Source of the DNA: Funneliformis mosseae
Taxonomy: Eukaryota; Glomeromycota; Glomeromycetes; Glomerales; Glomeraceae
Reading direction: 5' to 3'
Assembly: GCA_910592005.1 (NCBI GenBank)
Contig: CAJVPP010000352.1
Coordinates: 1 to 35,183 of the forward strand
Length of the DNA stretch: 35,183 bases
The notes beneath the pieces are model-generated. The model had not been told where the DNA came from, did no database searches, and was given only the letters and a program-made list of their open reading frames with translations. Each line of letters begins with the position of its first letter. The stretch's first letter is position 1. This document shows positions 23,422 to 35,110 of this stretch, in pieces. Position numbers and translations under genes: made by a program.

Positions 23422-23570
23422 GGAATCTTTTCGCAGGTTAAACTAACTTATTTATTATTCATTTTTTAAAAAATAAATAATACCTAATATCTGGAGAGTT
23501 ATTTTCATTGCAAATTTATTGTAATTTTTGAATCCTTTTATAACAAAAAAAAAAAAGAAGATATTTAATC

Positions 23571-25763
23571 ATGATCAATAATAATAATGATTCTTCAACG
23601 AATGATAATGATGAACTAAATACCGATAAAGAAATCCCAAAATCCTTGATCATCAGCATCGATGAAAGGAGTTCAAGAGATTCAAAAAAGATAACTGCAG
23701 AATTGACGAACGTAATTGAGGAAAAGGAAGTTAATGAGAATTCTGAAGATAATCCATTTAATTGGCCCAAAAGGAAGAAATGGTTAACTTTGGTGGTACT
23801 TTCATGTGGTGCCATTATCTCTCCCATTTCATGCTTGTAAGTCATCTGATAATATTATGTAAGGAGATTCCCATTATTTTAACCACGCGACTTTTTTGAT
23901 CGAAAATAAAATAGTTTGTTTTATCCCGCAGTATTGGAAGTTCGAAAACAATTGCATACAACTAGCATATTGACAAACGCGTCAGGTGAGTACATAAGAA
24001 AAATTTTAAAAAAGATTATTATTATTTTTATTATTTTTATTATTTTTAATATCAATATACATTTCCTTTTTTTTATGTAAAGTCTCAATATTTATCATTT
24101 TTCAGGGCATTGGAGTAAGTAAAGCGCACAAATACTTTTGAAATCATTTATCAAAAATGAAGTTAATTTTTGTCTTAATTTAGCCATTGGGATGTGCAGC
24201 CTATTCTGATTCCAGACAGACTCGTAGACATGTTTATATATTTTCCCTAATTCTCTTCATCGTAACATCAGTGATATGTGCGATAACAAACAATATTTGG
24301 TTGTTGATTTTAATTAGAAGTGTTCAAGCATGCGGTTCCAGTGCTTTGCATGCAATCGGGCCTACTACAATAAGTGATATGTTTGTTGCCGAGGGTATAT
24401 TTTTTGTTTTTATATTTTTTTTTTTTTCTTTCTTTTTTTTTTTTGACTTTTTATTTTTTTTTTCAAAAAAAAAAAAAAAAGCGCGTCAAAATTCAATACT
24501 TGACTGCGCCATACTTTGCACGATTCATTAGAACTTGGTAACGCATTCGGATTCTTTTATTTATTCCCAATTTTTGGACCTTTAATTGGACCGGTTATCG
24601 GAGGTTATGTTACAGAATATCTTGGCTGGAGATGGTAAGTTAAAAACGTAATCGTACGTTATTGAAACGGGGAATATTTATATCGATCGAAGACCCGTTC
24701 AAACCTTAACACGTCAGACCACTTAAATTTAAATTTATGTTTCTTTCTTTTTTTTTTTTAGGATATTTTGGTTAATGGCAATCATGGGAGTTATAGTATT
24801 AATATTTATATACTTTTTCGTTCCTGAAACTTATCCGAAACGAAAATCCATACCTCACCCCACCACAATCAACACGACCACCACCTCCGCCTCTTCCCCA
24901 AATTCCTCCAAGAGAAAATTTATAAATCCATTTGCTCCTTTAACCCTCTTTCGATATCCAAATTTATCCATAGTGACACTATATATATCGATATTACTTT
25001 CATTTATCTACATGCAAGGATCATTAATACCGATCGAATTCAGCAAGGTCTATAACTTAACCGCCTCGAAAATTGGTTTGGTGTTTTTATCTCCCGCATT
25101 GGGTTATATGCTTGGTAGTGTAATCGGTGGTAAATATACTGATTACGTTTTGAGAAAGGCAAAACGAATCGCTTTAATCGCTCAACAAAAGGAAATCGAA
25201 AAAATAATTGAAAAAGGTGAGAATGATACGATTATGTTGGAATCGGTTCAGGTTGAACCTGAGATAAGAATTCACGGTATTTGGATAGGTGTCATCATTA
25301 TACCTACAAGTTTTTTGGCATACGGTTGGTTATTAGAAAATCGAATTTCAATAATATTTCCATTAATCTTGATGTTCCTTGGTAAAAGATTTTTTTTATT
25401 TTATTTAAAGTTTTATTTTTTTTTTTATCATTGATTCTTATTCCCTTTCATTTTTTTTTTTTTTTTTTTTTTTTTACAGGAGGATTTGGACAAATCTTGG
25501 TATATACAACAATGTTTACTTACCTGGTGGAATCATTTCCAACTCAATCCGCTTCAATTGCTGCGAATTCAAATTTTTCAAGGCAATTGGTCGCTGGGTT
25601 ATTATCTCTGTTCTCGGTACCTATATATGAAGCGTTAGGTGTTGGATGGACTTTTAGTTTGGTAGCGTTTTTGAAAATTATTGGAACTTTATTGGTCATT
25701 GTCGTAATATTTAAAGGTAAACAATGGAGGTTAAAATTTAAACAAGATTTTAATTTAAATTAG
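23571..25763 (+). CDS. MFS transporter, DHA1-type drug/polyamine exporter
   Basis: Seven exons join in frame to 528 aa: 23571-23836, 23915-23985, 24083-24114, 24184-24394, 24532-24634, 24762-25381 and 25480-25763. A hydrophilic N-terminus of about 65 residues leads to DNPFNWPKRKKW, typical before TM1 in fungal DHA1 carriers. Next come FLFYPAVLEVRKQLHTTSIL, SIFIIFQGIGPLGCAAYSDS with the motif-A-like YSDSRQTRRHVYIF, RSVQACGSSALHAIGPTTIS, and the antiporter motif C GPLIGPVIGGYVTEYLGWRW. A cytosolic loop of about 45 residues separates the two six-helix halves. The second half has GYMLGSVIGGKYTDYVLRKA and TYLVESFPTQSASIAANSNF. All twelve spans appear present, so the gene looks intact. It would sit in the plasma or vacuole membrane and expel small molecules by proton antiport; the substrate cannot be told. 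Introns carry long T runs. Confidence 0.9.
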
Positions 25764-26587
25764 GAATAATTGATATAAAACTTTATTATTTTTATTATTG
25801 TTTTGTTGTTGTTGTATTGTTATTTGATTATATAAATGTTTAATATGTAATATTCTTAAAATCTATTACCATATTTGTCTTATCTATGAATCTATAAAAA
25901 AATCGACCCTAACTTCTTAAAAAATAAATAATAATTCAAAAAAATAAAAAGCAAAAACATCAATAAAGATGAGCAAGTAATTAATTTAATTAATTATTAT
26001 TCTTATTATTATTTACAAATTTCTTTTTCTGAATCCCTTTTTTTTTTATTTTTTTTTTTTAAAAAAAAAAAAAGAAAAAATAACCCTTCGCAAAACAAAT
26101 TTAAAGTTCAATGGTTATACTAAATGATTACATAAGAAAAATGTAATATTATAAGTATAAAAAAAAATGTTTTAAAATTGATGAATGTGAGAATGTAAAT
26201 AATATCATTATGGTACATGAATGAGTAATTTTCTAAATATGAAAGTACTTCTAAATTTAAATAATAATACATTTGTATTAAATTTTTTTTTTTTTTTTTT
26301 TTTTTTTTTGCGATGAAATTAGGTTAAAAATCATGAAAACAAAACTAGCATACCTTTTTTTTAAAAAAAAAATAAAGAAAGAAAAAAGGAAAGGAAAAAA
26401 GAAAAGAAAAGGTAAGGTAAAAAGATTGTACAAAAAAAGAAATTCACAAGTTTTTTTTCTTTAACCCCAAAATGGCGAATCTCAATCATGTCCCGCATGT
26501 TCGGTTTCTCGCTAGTTTATTAGAAAAATTTTCTGTTGATTGTGTGATGAAATCATAAGGATAGTTTAAAATGTGCTGATGAGGTTT
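25764..26587. other. Convergent intergenic region
   Basis: This 824-bp gap lies between the 3' ends of the MFS gene (+) and the PX-AGC kinase gene (-). It is A/T simple sequence with no open frame of interest: a T/A palindromic run at about 26038-26080 and a run of 27 T at 26283-26309. It presumably holds both polyadenylation regions. Confidence 0.7.
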
Positions 26588-29500
26588 TTATTGATATTGG
26601 GGGAACACGGATGTCAGGTTTCCCCTACGATCTAACTTTGTCGATGAAGATGAGGTCGATACGGTACTATTTCCTCCGTATGGAGCTACTTCCATGAATT
26701 GTGATAATTTGGGATTGAGGTAAGAATTCCGAAATTTCATGTTGCTGTCCCCTAAAATGATGGTGTGACGTTTAGAGTAATGACTATGTTGATCTAATTC
26801 ATACTCGCTAATATCATCCGATGCGGTGGTTTTTCCATCATATTCGTAATCCCATTCACGTTCCTTGTCATAATAATCGTAACCACCGGGTAAAGTCATC
26901 GAAGAACGACTCCCGTGTGAAGGTATGCCAGCAAGTGAACTAGTTATGCTTTTTCTGCTTGCCTCGGATCTAAAATATAATGACGATGGAGATCTTTGAG
27001 GAAATCTTTCCGAGAATGAATATCCAGCAAAGCATTGCTGTAAGCTATCATCCATCGTTTCCTGTTTGTGTATTGACAATTTGGGTGACATGCTAACGAA
27101 TGTATCATCGAAATTTTGAAGATCTGTCTCGTGTTCAATTGTTGGGATGTAAGGGGCGCGGATACGCTTATGGTAAACATTATCCCAATTAACGTAACTA
27201 AAATATGCATGCGCTTTGATTTCCATTGAGCCGGCTGGTCCGCATCCAAGGCGGTTCATTGGATTACGTTGTAATAACTGAATCGAAAAATAAGTTTGAA
27301 TAAATTAATTTATAATTCGTATTCGTATTTCTAATTGCTGAATTTCAAATAATGCCTGCACTTACTCCACGCAATACGTCCATGGACTCAAACATCATGC
27401 CGTCTGGAAATATAAGCTCATCTTCTAATACGCGTTGATACATCATGTTCTGATCGTCGGACCAGAATGGTGTCTGCATAAAAAATATTCATATATATAT
27501 ATATTGATAGGTTAAAAACGTATTTCACAAGATAATGACTTTATTCGAATAACACCTACGATTCCGGTCATCATTTCGTAAAGCAAAGTTCCGAGACTCC
27601 ACCAATCAACCGGGTAGCTGTATTCTTCGGCTCGTATTATTTCTGGAGCCTATTAATTAATCGAAAGGATTATTACCTTTGTGCATACATCATGTATATA
27701 ACGAGTTCATTATATGTTTTCTGTCTGCTTACCAAATATTCAGCCGTTCCGCAGAATGTACTTGTCTTTTGCCAGTTTGGTTCGAATTGTTTTGATAAGC
27801 CAAAATCCGTGAGCACTATGTGTCCATCCCGACCAATTAGAATGTTTTCCGGTTTTAGGTCACTAAAGATATAAAGGATAAGTAAACTAGGCTAAAGAAG
27901 TAAAATGTCAAATGTCAAGAATTTTTTCATTAAAATACGTACCGATATACTATGCCCAGACGATGCAATTCTTCTATCCCTAAAACAATTTCTGCTGCAT
28001 AGAACAGGCATCTTGCGTCATCAAATTTGTGCCATTTGGCAAGCTGAGTCGCAATGTCACCTCCAGGAAAGTAATCCAACACAAGGAAAAGCTGGTTGGT
28101 GTCTTGGAATGATTCGTGTAACTTAATCAGGAATGGATGTGATATCGTTGCAATTGAAGCAAGGATGTCCCTTTCCGTTTTGGTATGTTCGACTTCTTGC
28201 CGAAATACAACCCATTCCTTGGAAATTGCTTTTAGCGCAAATAGTTTGTTAACATGCTTCTCACGGGATAGAAACACCTAAGCGTGAATGATGATAATTT
28301 TATATAAGATCTCGCTGCTGAAAAACAACACATACAATACATATATGTAGATCATATATATAGATTTATTATATGACGGGCATAAAAAAAAAAAAATTAT
28401 ATATATATTACCTTCCCCATGCACCCTTTGCCAAGAACTTTTATTAAATCGTAATCATCGATTGTCGCTTTATAACACGATGATCGCAGGACCCTTGACC
28501 TTGATCGGCGCAATGGTGACGGTAAATTTTCGGATCTCGCGTTTAATGCCGGATCTTTCCATCTTATGCTATCCTTATCATTCTTGACGCTGAGGAAATC
28601 TTTAAGCACAGAAGAATGTTTCAAGTTGATGTCGGATAATACTTTTCTCAAGTAGCTTTCGAGTTTTTCCGCGGTAGATTTTCGGAAAAAGAAATGCTTT
28701 GGTAAGAGGAAAGCCCTTCGACGGTCATCTAACGAAGGCAAAGTCGGGCGTGGTTTTGGGAATTCTTGTCGTAGCTATTACGAGATCAGGATCGAAGGGG
28801 CAAGGTTTTAGAATTAGGTCCGAGGAAAAAAAAAAGATTCAACCTAACTAAAAATGTAACACAAAACCTTTTGATCGAATTCGACAAATTCCGTAATAGT
28901 TCTAGTGATGCTCAATATTTGAAGTTTATCTTCAATGGTTACTATGAATACCTATATTTATAGTAATTAAAATAAAAACGAACCAAGTTGATTCGTCCAT
29001 AATTAATAAAGAATTCACCAATAGGATAACAACTGTTATAGATCCACAATGGTGGCACGATTGCGTAACCGAACCATTTGCATGATCAACCCTCATAACC
29101 CTTATTAAAAAAAAAAGGAAAGAGCTTTCCCCTTTTAAATTTTTTTTTATTTGTGAAACGGAAAAAACTTACATCCGGTGAACTTGATTTAGACTTCTTT
29201 GGTGTGTTGGAACTCTTAGTGCCATTACTTATGTTACTAAAGCTTAGAACAAATTTTTTGCTTCCTTTTTTTCGAAGTTGAGTGAGGCCATTTGAATTAT
29301 TCGAGGTTACGGTGATTGTACTTTCAGTTGTGGCGGTTGTGGGTATTTGAGAGGTTGCTTTTTGATTTGATTGCTCTTGGACGGCTATTCTCAAGTTTTC
29401 TTGATCCGTAACGGTGAAGGGAAACTCTATCCTACTGTTTCTACTCGTTACACTCGTCTTTGTCATGATGTGAGAAAGTACATTTCCGACCACGCTTCCA

Positions 29501-29601
29501 CGTCGGCTTGCTCCGGAATTTTGAAAGAGTCTTCGTGGACGAAAAGTTACAGCTTTAACCGTTGACCAAGGGGTTCCAAATTTGTATGTAGAACGCGTCA
29601 T
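26588..29601 (-). CDS. PX-domain AGC protein kinase, SGK3-like layout
   Basis: Eight exons join in frame to 742 aa: 29601-29173, 28951-28868, 28774-28412, 28277-27943, 27862-27733, 27649-27560, 27473-27366 and 27277-26588. Residues 1-143 are Ser/Thr- and Arg/Lys-rich. Residues about 144-233 look like a PX domain: [31 protein letters not shown] with R160 in the phosphoinositide-binding position, a Pro-rich loop PRPTLPSL, and SYLRKVLSD. The kinase follows: [15 protein letters not shown] with K308, [21 protein letters not shown] (D405), TDFGLSK (D423), T-loop [14 protein letters not shown] (T439) and [16 protein letters not shown]. The AGC tail has NFDDTF and the hydrophobic motif FAGYSF (596-601). 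A further 140-residue Ser-rich tail is present. PX domains bind PI3P on endosomes; regulation by PDK1 and TORC2-type kinases is inferred. All catalytic residues are intact. The PX start may be incomplete (see findings). Confidence 0.88.
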
Positions 29602-31201
29602 GGTTTATTTTGACTTTGTTTAAGAATATCAGAAGAGTCGTTGATTATTTAAAAATGATTTTTAGGAGGAGGAATCAACCTTTTTTTTTAAAGAACTCTT
29701 TTTTTTCTTTTTAGATTAGCTGATGGGAAATATATAAAAGTTGATTGATATACAGGTTTGATTACAAGTTTCGTGACAAAAAAGGGCAGGATAATGCAGT
29801 AACGGAATTTAGTATATCCCAATGCAAAATTGTGAATTAATCAGGCGGAAGGGGATATTAAAAAAATTTTTTTTTGTGAACCAATAAATCGTTAAATTTA
29901 AAGTTTTGGTGATATAGGAAAAAAAAAAAAAAAAGATGTCGTAAAACGTTAATTTTTTTTTATGTTTGATGATTAATGGTTAATAAATAATATAATGGAT
30001 GATAAAAATAAAAAACATATTGTCACCTATTTTTTACCCATAAAAACTTACGTGTATGGAATTGAAGAAAATCAAAAATGTGGAATGTGGGCGTGCAGGA
30101 AAGCTTACGATAGATAAAATACTGACGCAGATTAATCAAAATAAGTATAATCCTTTTTTTTCTTTCCCGGCTCCGGTTATATATGGTTTGGTGTGATAAC
30201 GTTGCGATAAAATGTTAAAATGCGATTTTTTTTTTGTTTTTTTTTTTTTGATTATATAAAAAATGATTTCTTATCCCAAACCAGTGGGAGAGAGGAAAAT
30301 TTTGTGCGGGTTGAGAGAGTATTTAAAATGATTAAAATTTTGTAAAACGCGACAAAGGATGAGGGTTATATATAGAAAACTCGATGAATGTTTGTGCGAT
30401 ATTAGAGTAATTAAACAAAAAAAGATTTCGGGAAATTTTTTATGTGTAAATTTTGATTCGATAACGATTTATGCTAAAAGGCAGCAAACGAACGAATAAC
30501 GATGGTTGATAGGTGAGATAAATTAAACCGGATAAAGTATTTAATACGAAATAAATAAATAAATAAATAAATTGATTATCGTCTTTTTTTTTTTAAAAAA
30601 AAAAAAAGAAAATAATATAATAAATAAATATTGCAAAAGTGCGTATGGATTTTACGCGTTGAAGAATATAAATAATAATGTTATTATTTAAATAATGTAT
30701 CTTTTCTAATGTGTTGAAAAATACAATAATTTGTTCTTCCACGGGGTTTTCCTTTTGACCAAGGAGCTTTTGGTTATAAACAATAGGGGGAGGCGAGAAT
30801 AAAATAAAAAATGTTTTAAAGAAATAAATAAATTATAATTAATGTATGTTATTTAAATACTTTTAATGGATAATAATGAGCTCTTGATTACAAATAAAGA
30901 GAAATGCTCCGAGGGTTTGAAATTTAAATTTTTCTTTGTTTCAACAATATTTTTTAATCAAAAAAATATATTTAAACAATGAAAATGTAGAAAAAAAATA
31001 AAAATAAAAATAAAAATAAAAAAAAAAAAAAGAAAAAAGAAATAATTATAAAATTATATATTTTGTGAGGGAAAAAAAAGAGAAGAAAATTGATGACCTT
31101 TGAAGAACAATTGGGTACATCAAAAGGAAAATTTTTATTTAGTCAAGAATAAAAATTGAACCCGGAGAAGAAAAATTCCAGAGAACAGATTTACACTTTG
31201 A

Positions 31202-31237
<36 letters not shown>

Positions 31238-31321
31238 GGATCATGCATTGCATGATATATATATATAGAATGTTTTTTTTATTTTCTCTTGTTTATAAAT
31301 ATTTAAATATGTTTCCTATAT

Positions 31322-31655
31322 TTAGTGACAACTTTCGCTGGAATTCCTGGATTTAATTTCACATTGTACTCCATTGAACGCCGCACTAACCTTTTTCCCA
31401 ATTAACTGCGGTTTGCGTATGACCAAAATATTATCAAAAAAGTATTCAACAAAAACCAATTGGTTAGTGGCAAATGGGGACAAGTTTCCTTGTTTACACT
31501 TACTATTTCCAAATACATGTTTGGGTAACACAACGTGGGTCAAAAAAAAAAGAAAAAAAAATATTTTTAAATTAAGAATTCAAGGATGGTGTCATGTATT
31601 AAAATACCTCATGATCATACGTGCAATCATTTCTTCTTTCATATGCTGTTGAAAG
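31322..31655 (-). CDS. Possible small two-exon gene or fragment
   Basis: The 3' open stretch ends at a TAA at 31322-31324 and encodes, after an acceptor AG near 31521, KCKQGNLSPFATNQLVFVEY followed by FFDN, a hydrophobic/basic segment and NGVQCEIKSRNSSESCH. A short upstream exon on the minus strand (about 31652-31611, starting MKEEMIARMIM) can be joined in frame through a GT donor, giving about 70 aa. Three Cys and the mixed composition look protein-like, but there is no family match and no signal peptide in this model. Confidence 0.22.
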
Positions 31656-33463
31656 ATTTTTTTTTTTTTCGTCTTCTTCGGAAACTTATTTAAACCGTGT
31701 TTTTCGATTTCTAACATTTGATGTTTATAGAAAAAATTAATTCCATTAGAAGAGCTTTACTGATGATAACATATTACATAGATTGTACGTCCATCAAAGC
31801 AGTGCTCTTGAACATCAAACAAACATTAAATTTTTGAGTGTAACTTTCACTCACAATGGCGCCTTTCCGAAATCTCAGTTGATTAATCCCCTCGAGAGGG
31901 ATAAAATAAAGACGCGTCAAGATATTAATCACGTCAACCTCGTTGATAACCATCCTTCCTTTCTATAAATCTTAATTGTGTATGTCTCTTGATGCTTCAC
32001 GTTTAATTGCGCATTATAAAGATCAAAATGTAATAAAAAAAAAATTCTTTGCAGTAAAATTTGTTTATTCATGCATTAATTGTTACACATTATTGAGATG
32101 TATTATCTTCTTTCAGATGATAACCATTATAACAATTATCTCTTTTTTATAACAAAAGGGATGTGACTTTATTTGCAGATAAAAAAAAAACTAACGAACC
32201 GATATAAAAAAACATTTTTTTTTTTTCTTTTTTTTTTTTTAAAAAAAAATTTTTTAAGTTTACGCACACTAATTTTCTCCGTAATACAAATTAATGAAAT
32301 TAATTCAACTCTCATTTGTTCGTCTATTAATTGCTACATTTGTGGCGGGGTTTAATCAAAAAACAATCGCCAAAAAAAGGAAAACATTATTATTACTCGA
32401 GAAAAGGAAGGGGAAAACGAATGTTTTCTTTTCGCGTTTTCTTGTTGTTATGTTAAAAAGAATCGTGTAACAATTGGTAGTCAAAAAAAAAAAGACGCAA
32501 TAAATACAAATATTTGTTGAAGAAGCATAAAGCTGAAGTTTTTTTATTACCACAGTTTAAAGTGAATCCATTGGGTTCCTTTTTTTTATTTTTTTATTTT
32601 TGATTACTTGTTTGTTTTTGATCGGTACAACCGACTCGTTTGTTGCATTTGTTGTCATGTAATTCGTTCGTAGATCCTTTATAAATCAAGCAATCAACCC
32701 TGAAAAAATAAGCACATATTTTAAGGGTATGGCAAAGACCGGATTTAACATTTAACAAAATGAAAGGAAGTGACACAACGCTTGCTTTGATAGATCTCAA
32801 ACAAAACAAAAGGAGACGTAATAAATTGAATCAGGCCAAGTATGGAGAATTTTTTTCTACTTGTGGGGACAGCCCCGCATGTAAATGTCATTCATCAATT
32901 ACGAAATGAAAAAAAAATTTTCCATGCGGTGGTATTCTATCGCGACAAAAAAATATAGCAGCAATAAGCTTCATTAATTATTTACCGTTTGAAATTTAGC
33001 CCACCAGATTACATTGCATGATAATTATAATTAAACTTGAAGCTAAAATTAGGGGCCATTCTATGATAAATCTGGCAAAAAAAAATTATAAAATGACACT
33101 TTTCCAGATTTATTTTTTATTTTTATTTTTATCTTTTTTTTTCAATCCTGCAGTTTGCATCTTGATAATTTTCGCATACAGACACGCTATCGGTCACCCT
33201 GGACTGAGAATAGCTCATCTCTCAGTGAATGGTCACTAAAACTGGCAACCTATGTGCTTGCTTTTTTTTTTTTTTTTTTTTTTCTTCTTTCCTTTGAAAT
33301 CACGATAAAATGACCAAGATGCATCATCCATTAATGTGCAATTTCGAATTCATTGAAAGATTAGATTCACACGAAAATACTCAATGGCATACGCAAATGA
33401 CCTTTTTCATTATTATTAAGAAAAAAGGTTATTTTGAAACGAGATATCATTGAAACAAAAAGA

Positions 33464-33710
33464 CTAAATGAAAGCGAGCATGAGAAACTGACTCAAAAGG
33501 TCACATTCTACATTGCATATATTCGGATGCGTATTTAAAGCTTCAATAATAACTTCAGTTTGATTCATGTTTAACGTATTGCTTGTTAATTGGCTTGATT
33601 TCCCCCTACATATCGCAATCCGTACCGTGTTTCCCCGCAAATTTCCAGCTTCCAAATTCTGATAAAAAAAATTAACTCCGTTCCTCACTTGTTTCATTCT
33701 TATGTCGTAT
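33464..33710 (-). pseudogene. Unrecognised coding-like fragment
   Basis: An open frame of 77 codons (ATG at 33697) encodes NFFYQNLEAGNLRGNTVRIA, then a Ser/Thr segment, TEVIIEALNTHPNICNVECD and a short hydrophobic end. The same frame continues upstream as GWLYDIRMKQ until a TGA near 33722. A second frame over the same bases ends sensibly too, so the real reading frame is uncertain. The broken upstream frame suggests decay. No family recognised. Confidence 0.25.
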
Positions 33711-33919
33711 AACCATCCTGTTCAATGGACATACATGGAAAATATTCCAACGACAGATATTTATTCCAAAGATTCTTTTTTCTGTTAAATAAAGTTTTAT
33801 ATTTTATTATGGAGAGTTTCTTTAAGCACTAATTTTTGGAAAATAACTCATTGTACATGACGTCTTGTTTATTGAAAACAAAAAAAAATAAATTAAAATA
33901 CGGCTCATTTCGACTTTGG

Positions 33920-34105
33920 TCAACATCTAAATATCTTTTTACCGAGTTCAATGAACATCCCACCCAGGGCTGCCAGGGGTAAACATCCGCCGTTATTAGG
34001 ACCATTTGGGTTTTCTGGAGATGTGAATGGCTCAGGAGTTGGTTGATAATCAGGGTTATTTGGAACGCTTTGATCTATATTTTGTGAATTCTTGGACGTC
34101 ATCAT
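33920..34105 (-). CDS. Small Pro/Asn-rich protein, 61 aa
   Basis: This single-exon frame starts MMTSKNSQNIDQ, continues with a disordered Pro/Asn/Glu-rich stretch (NNPDYQPTPEPFTSPENPN), and ends in a short hydrophobic segment GGCLPLAALGGMFIELGKKI followed by a terminal Cys. The even codon use and the clear division into disordered head and amphipathic or hydrophobic tail make it more credible than other short frames nearby. It could be a tail-anchored or peripheral membrane peptide. No family is recognised, and no signal peptide is present. Confidence 0.45.
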   Translation of the reverse strand: MMTSKNSQNIDQSVPNNPDYQPTPEPFTSPENPNGPNNGGCLPLAALGGMFIELGKKIFRC

Positions 34106-35110
34106 GTAAATTATATAATTGTGAATAAAAAAAGAGACCGTTTTAGAAAAAGGATGTACCGGAGATTACTGATGTATGTTGTGGTTTTCAAATTAGGTTA
34201 AAGAAATAATGCGATTGATTATTTTTAATCTAAAATATTTCTTTTTTACGTTTTGAACTTTAAATCTTCGTTTCCATAAAGAAATAAGATATAAATAACT
34301 TTTTTTAAATTCATAAATAAAGTATAAGGGCGTATATTAAATTAAAAAGTATAAGTAACGTGATTATTACCTCATTGCATGGTAAATAATGACGTTTTAT
34401 GATCAAATTCTTTAATAACGTGTACATCACGGGCGAATTTCATTCTCGTCTTGGATAAAATAGAGGCGTTTTTTTTTTTCAAAATACTTTAATGGATAAA
34501 AAAATCTCAAATTTAATCATTTTTAATCAACTTAAATTTATATAAATCTTTGAATTCAAAATCTCATGTTTATTAAACAATTTTTTTATAAGTATCAATT
34601 TTAGCAATTTAAAATCCAAATTTGTATAAGAAATTTTAATTTAATAGTAGAACTGTAAAAAATAAAACAAAATCATTTGCATATTATTAGTTAATGAAAA
34701 TGCTTTATCATACAAGATTATAGAATAAATTGATAACATAACATTATGTATTATATATAATTGGAATTGATTATAATCATTTTAAAAGAAAATTAATAAT
34801 TTCAATCTTAATTCATTAGTTTAATAAAAATGTTAATTACCTCTTATTGAATAAATATTTGATTTAAGGTTATTATATTTACAATATAAAACTAAAACTA
34901 ATATATATATATATCAATTTAAAAAAAAAAAAATAGATAGATTAGTATCTTAACATTTGATAAAATTTATTTATTTAAATATTTAAAATTTGAATATTAA
35001 AAAACTATTTTAGATTAATTAGATATGAATTTGATATAAAATAAAATCAAATTTAAATGCATTAATACTATTAGTTTAATAAAAAATATCAAAATATTTA
35101 ATTATCAATA
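34106..35110. other. AT-rich right flank
   Basis: No gene is supported. The first 350 bp have moderate composition and probably include the promoter of the small minus-strand ORF. From about 34480 onward the sequence is nearly all A/T with stops in every frame. Confidence 0.65.

Larger units (their letters stand above)
21627..23570. other. Gene-poor spacer upstream of the MFS gene
   Basis: No convincing gene. It contains a short direct repeat at 22301-22390, a run of T at about 22731-22749, a CACGTG at 23088-23093 and an inverted repeat at 23361-23421. A 72-codon minus-strand frame (22780-22998) was considered and rejected. The last 150-200 bp should include the MFS promoter. Confidence 0.6.
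29602..33919. other. Gene-poor region with ambiguous minus-strand exon-like pieces
   Basis: The first kilobase should include the PX-AGC kinase promoter. About 30540-31240 is simple sequence: an aaat tetranucleotide run at 30550-30572, a T/A palindrome at 30584-30607 and 31 A at 31205-31235. Between 31300 and 33800 the minus strand has several short, Cys-containing open stretches with plausible splice sites (about 31322-31655, 32610-32700, 33130-33205, 33464-33710), but I could not join them into one clean model. This may be one or more decayed genes. Confidence 0.5.

Noticed and set aside
26944..27249. Second minus-strand frame of 101 codons inside the last exon of the PX-AGC kinase
   Set aside because: Alternate-frame shadow of the AGC tail; the main frame has NFDDTF and FAGYSF motifs.
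27770..27785. ggttcgaat resembling a tRNA B-box
   Set aside because: It lies inside a kinase exon and no cloverleaf or A-box is present at tRNA spacing.
31783..31968. Plus-strand ORF of 61 codons
   Set aside because: No motif and no supporting splice structure; not better than chance.
32860..32885. GC-rich hairpin ggggacagcccc
   Set aside because: The stem is only four strong pairs and nothing around it supports an RNA gene or terminator.
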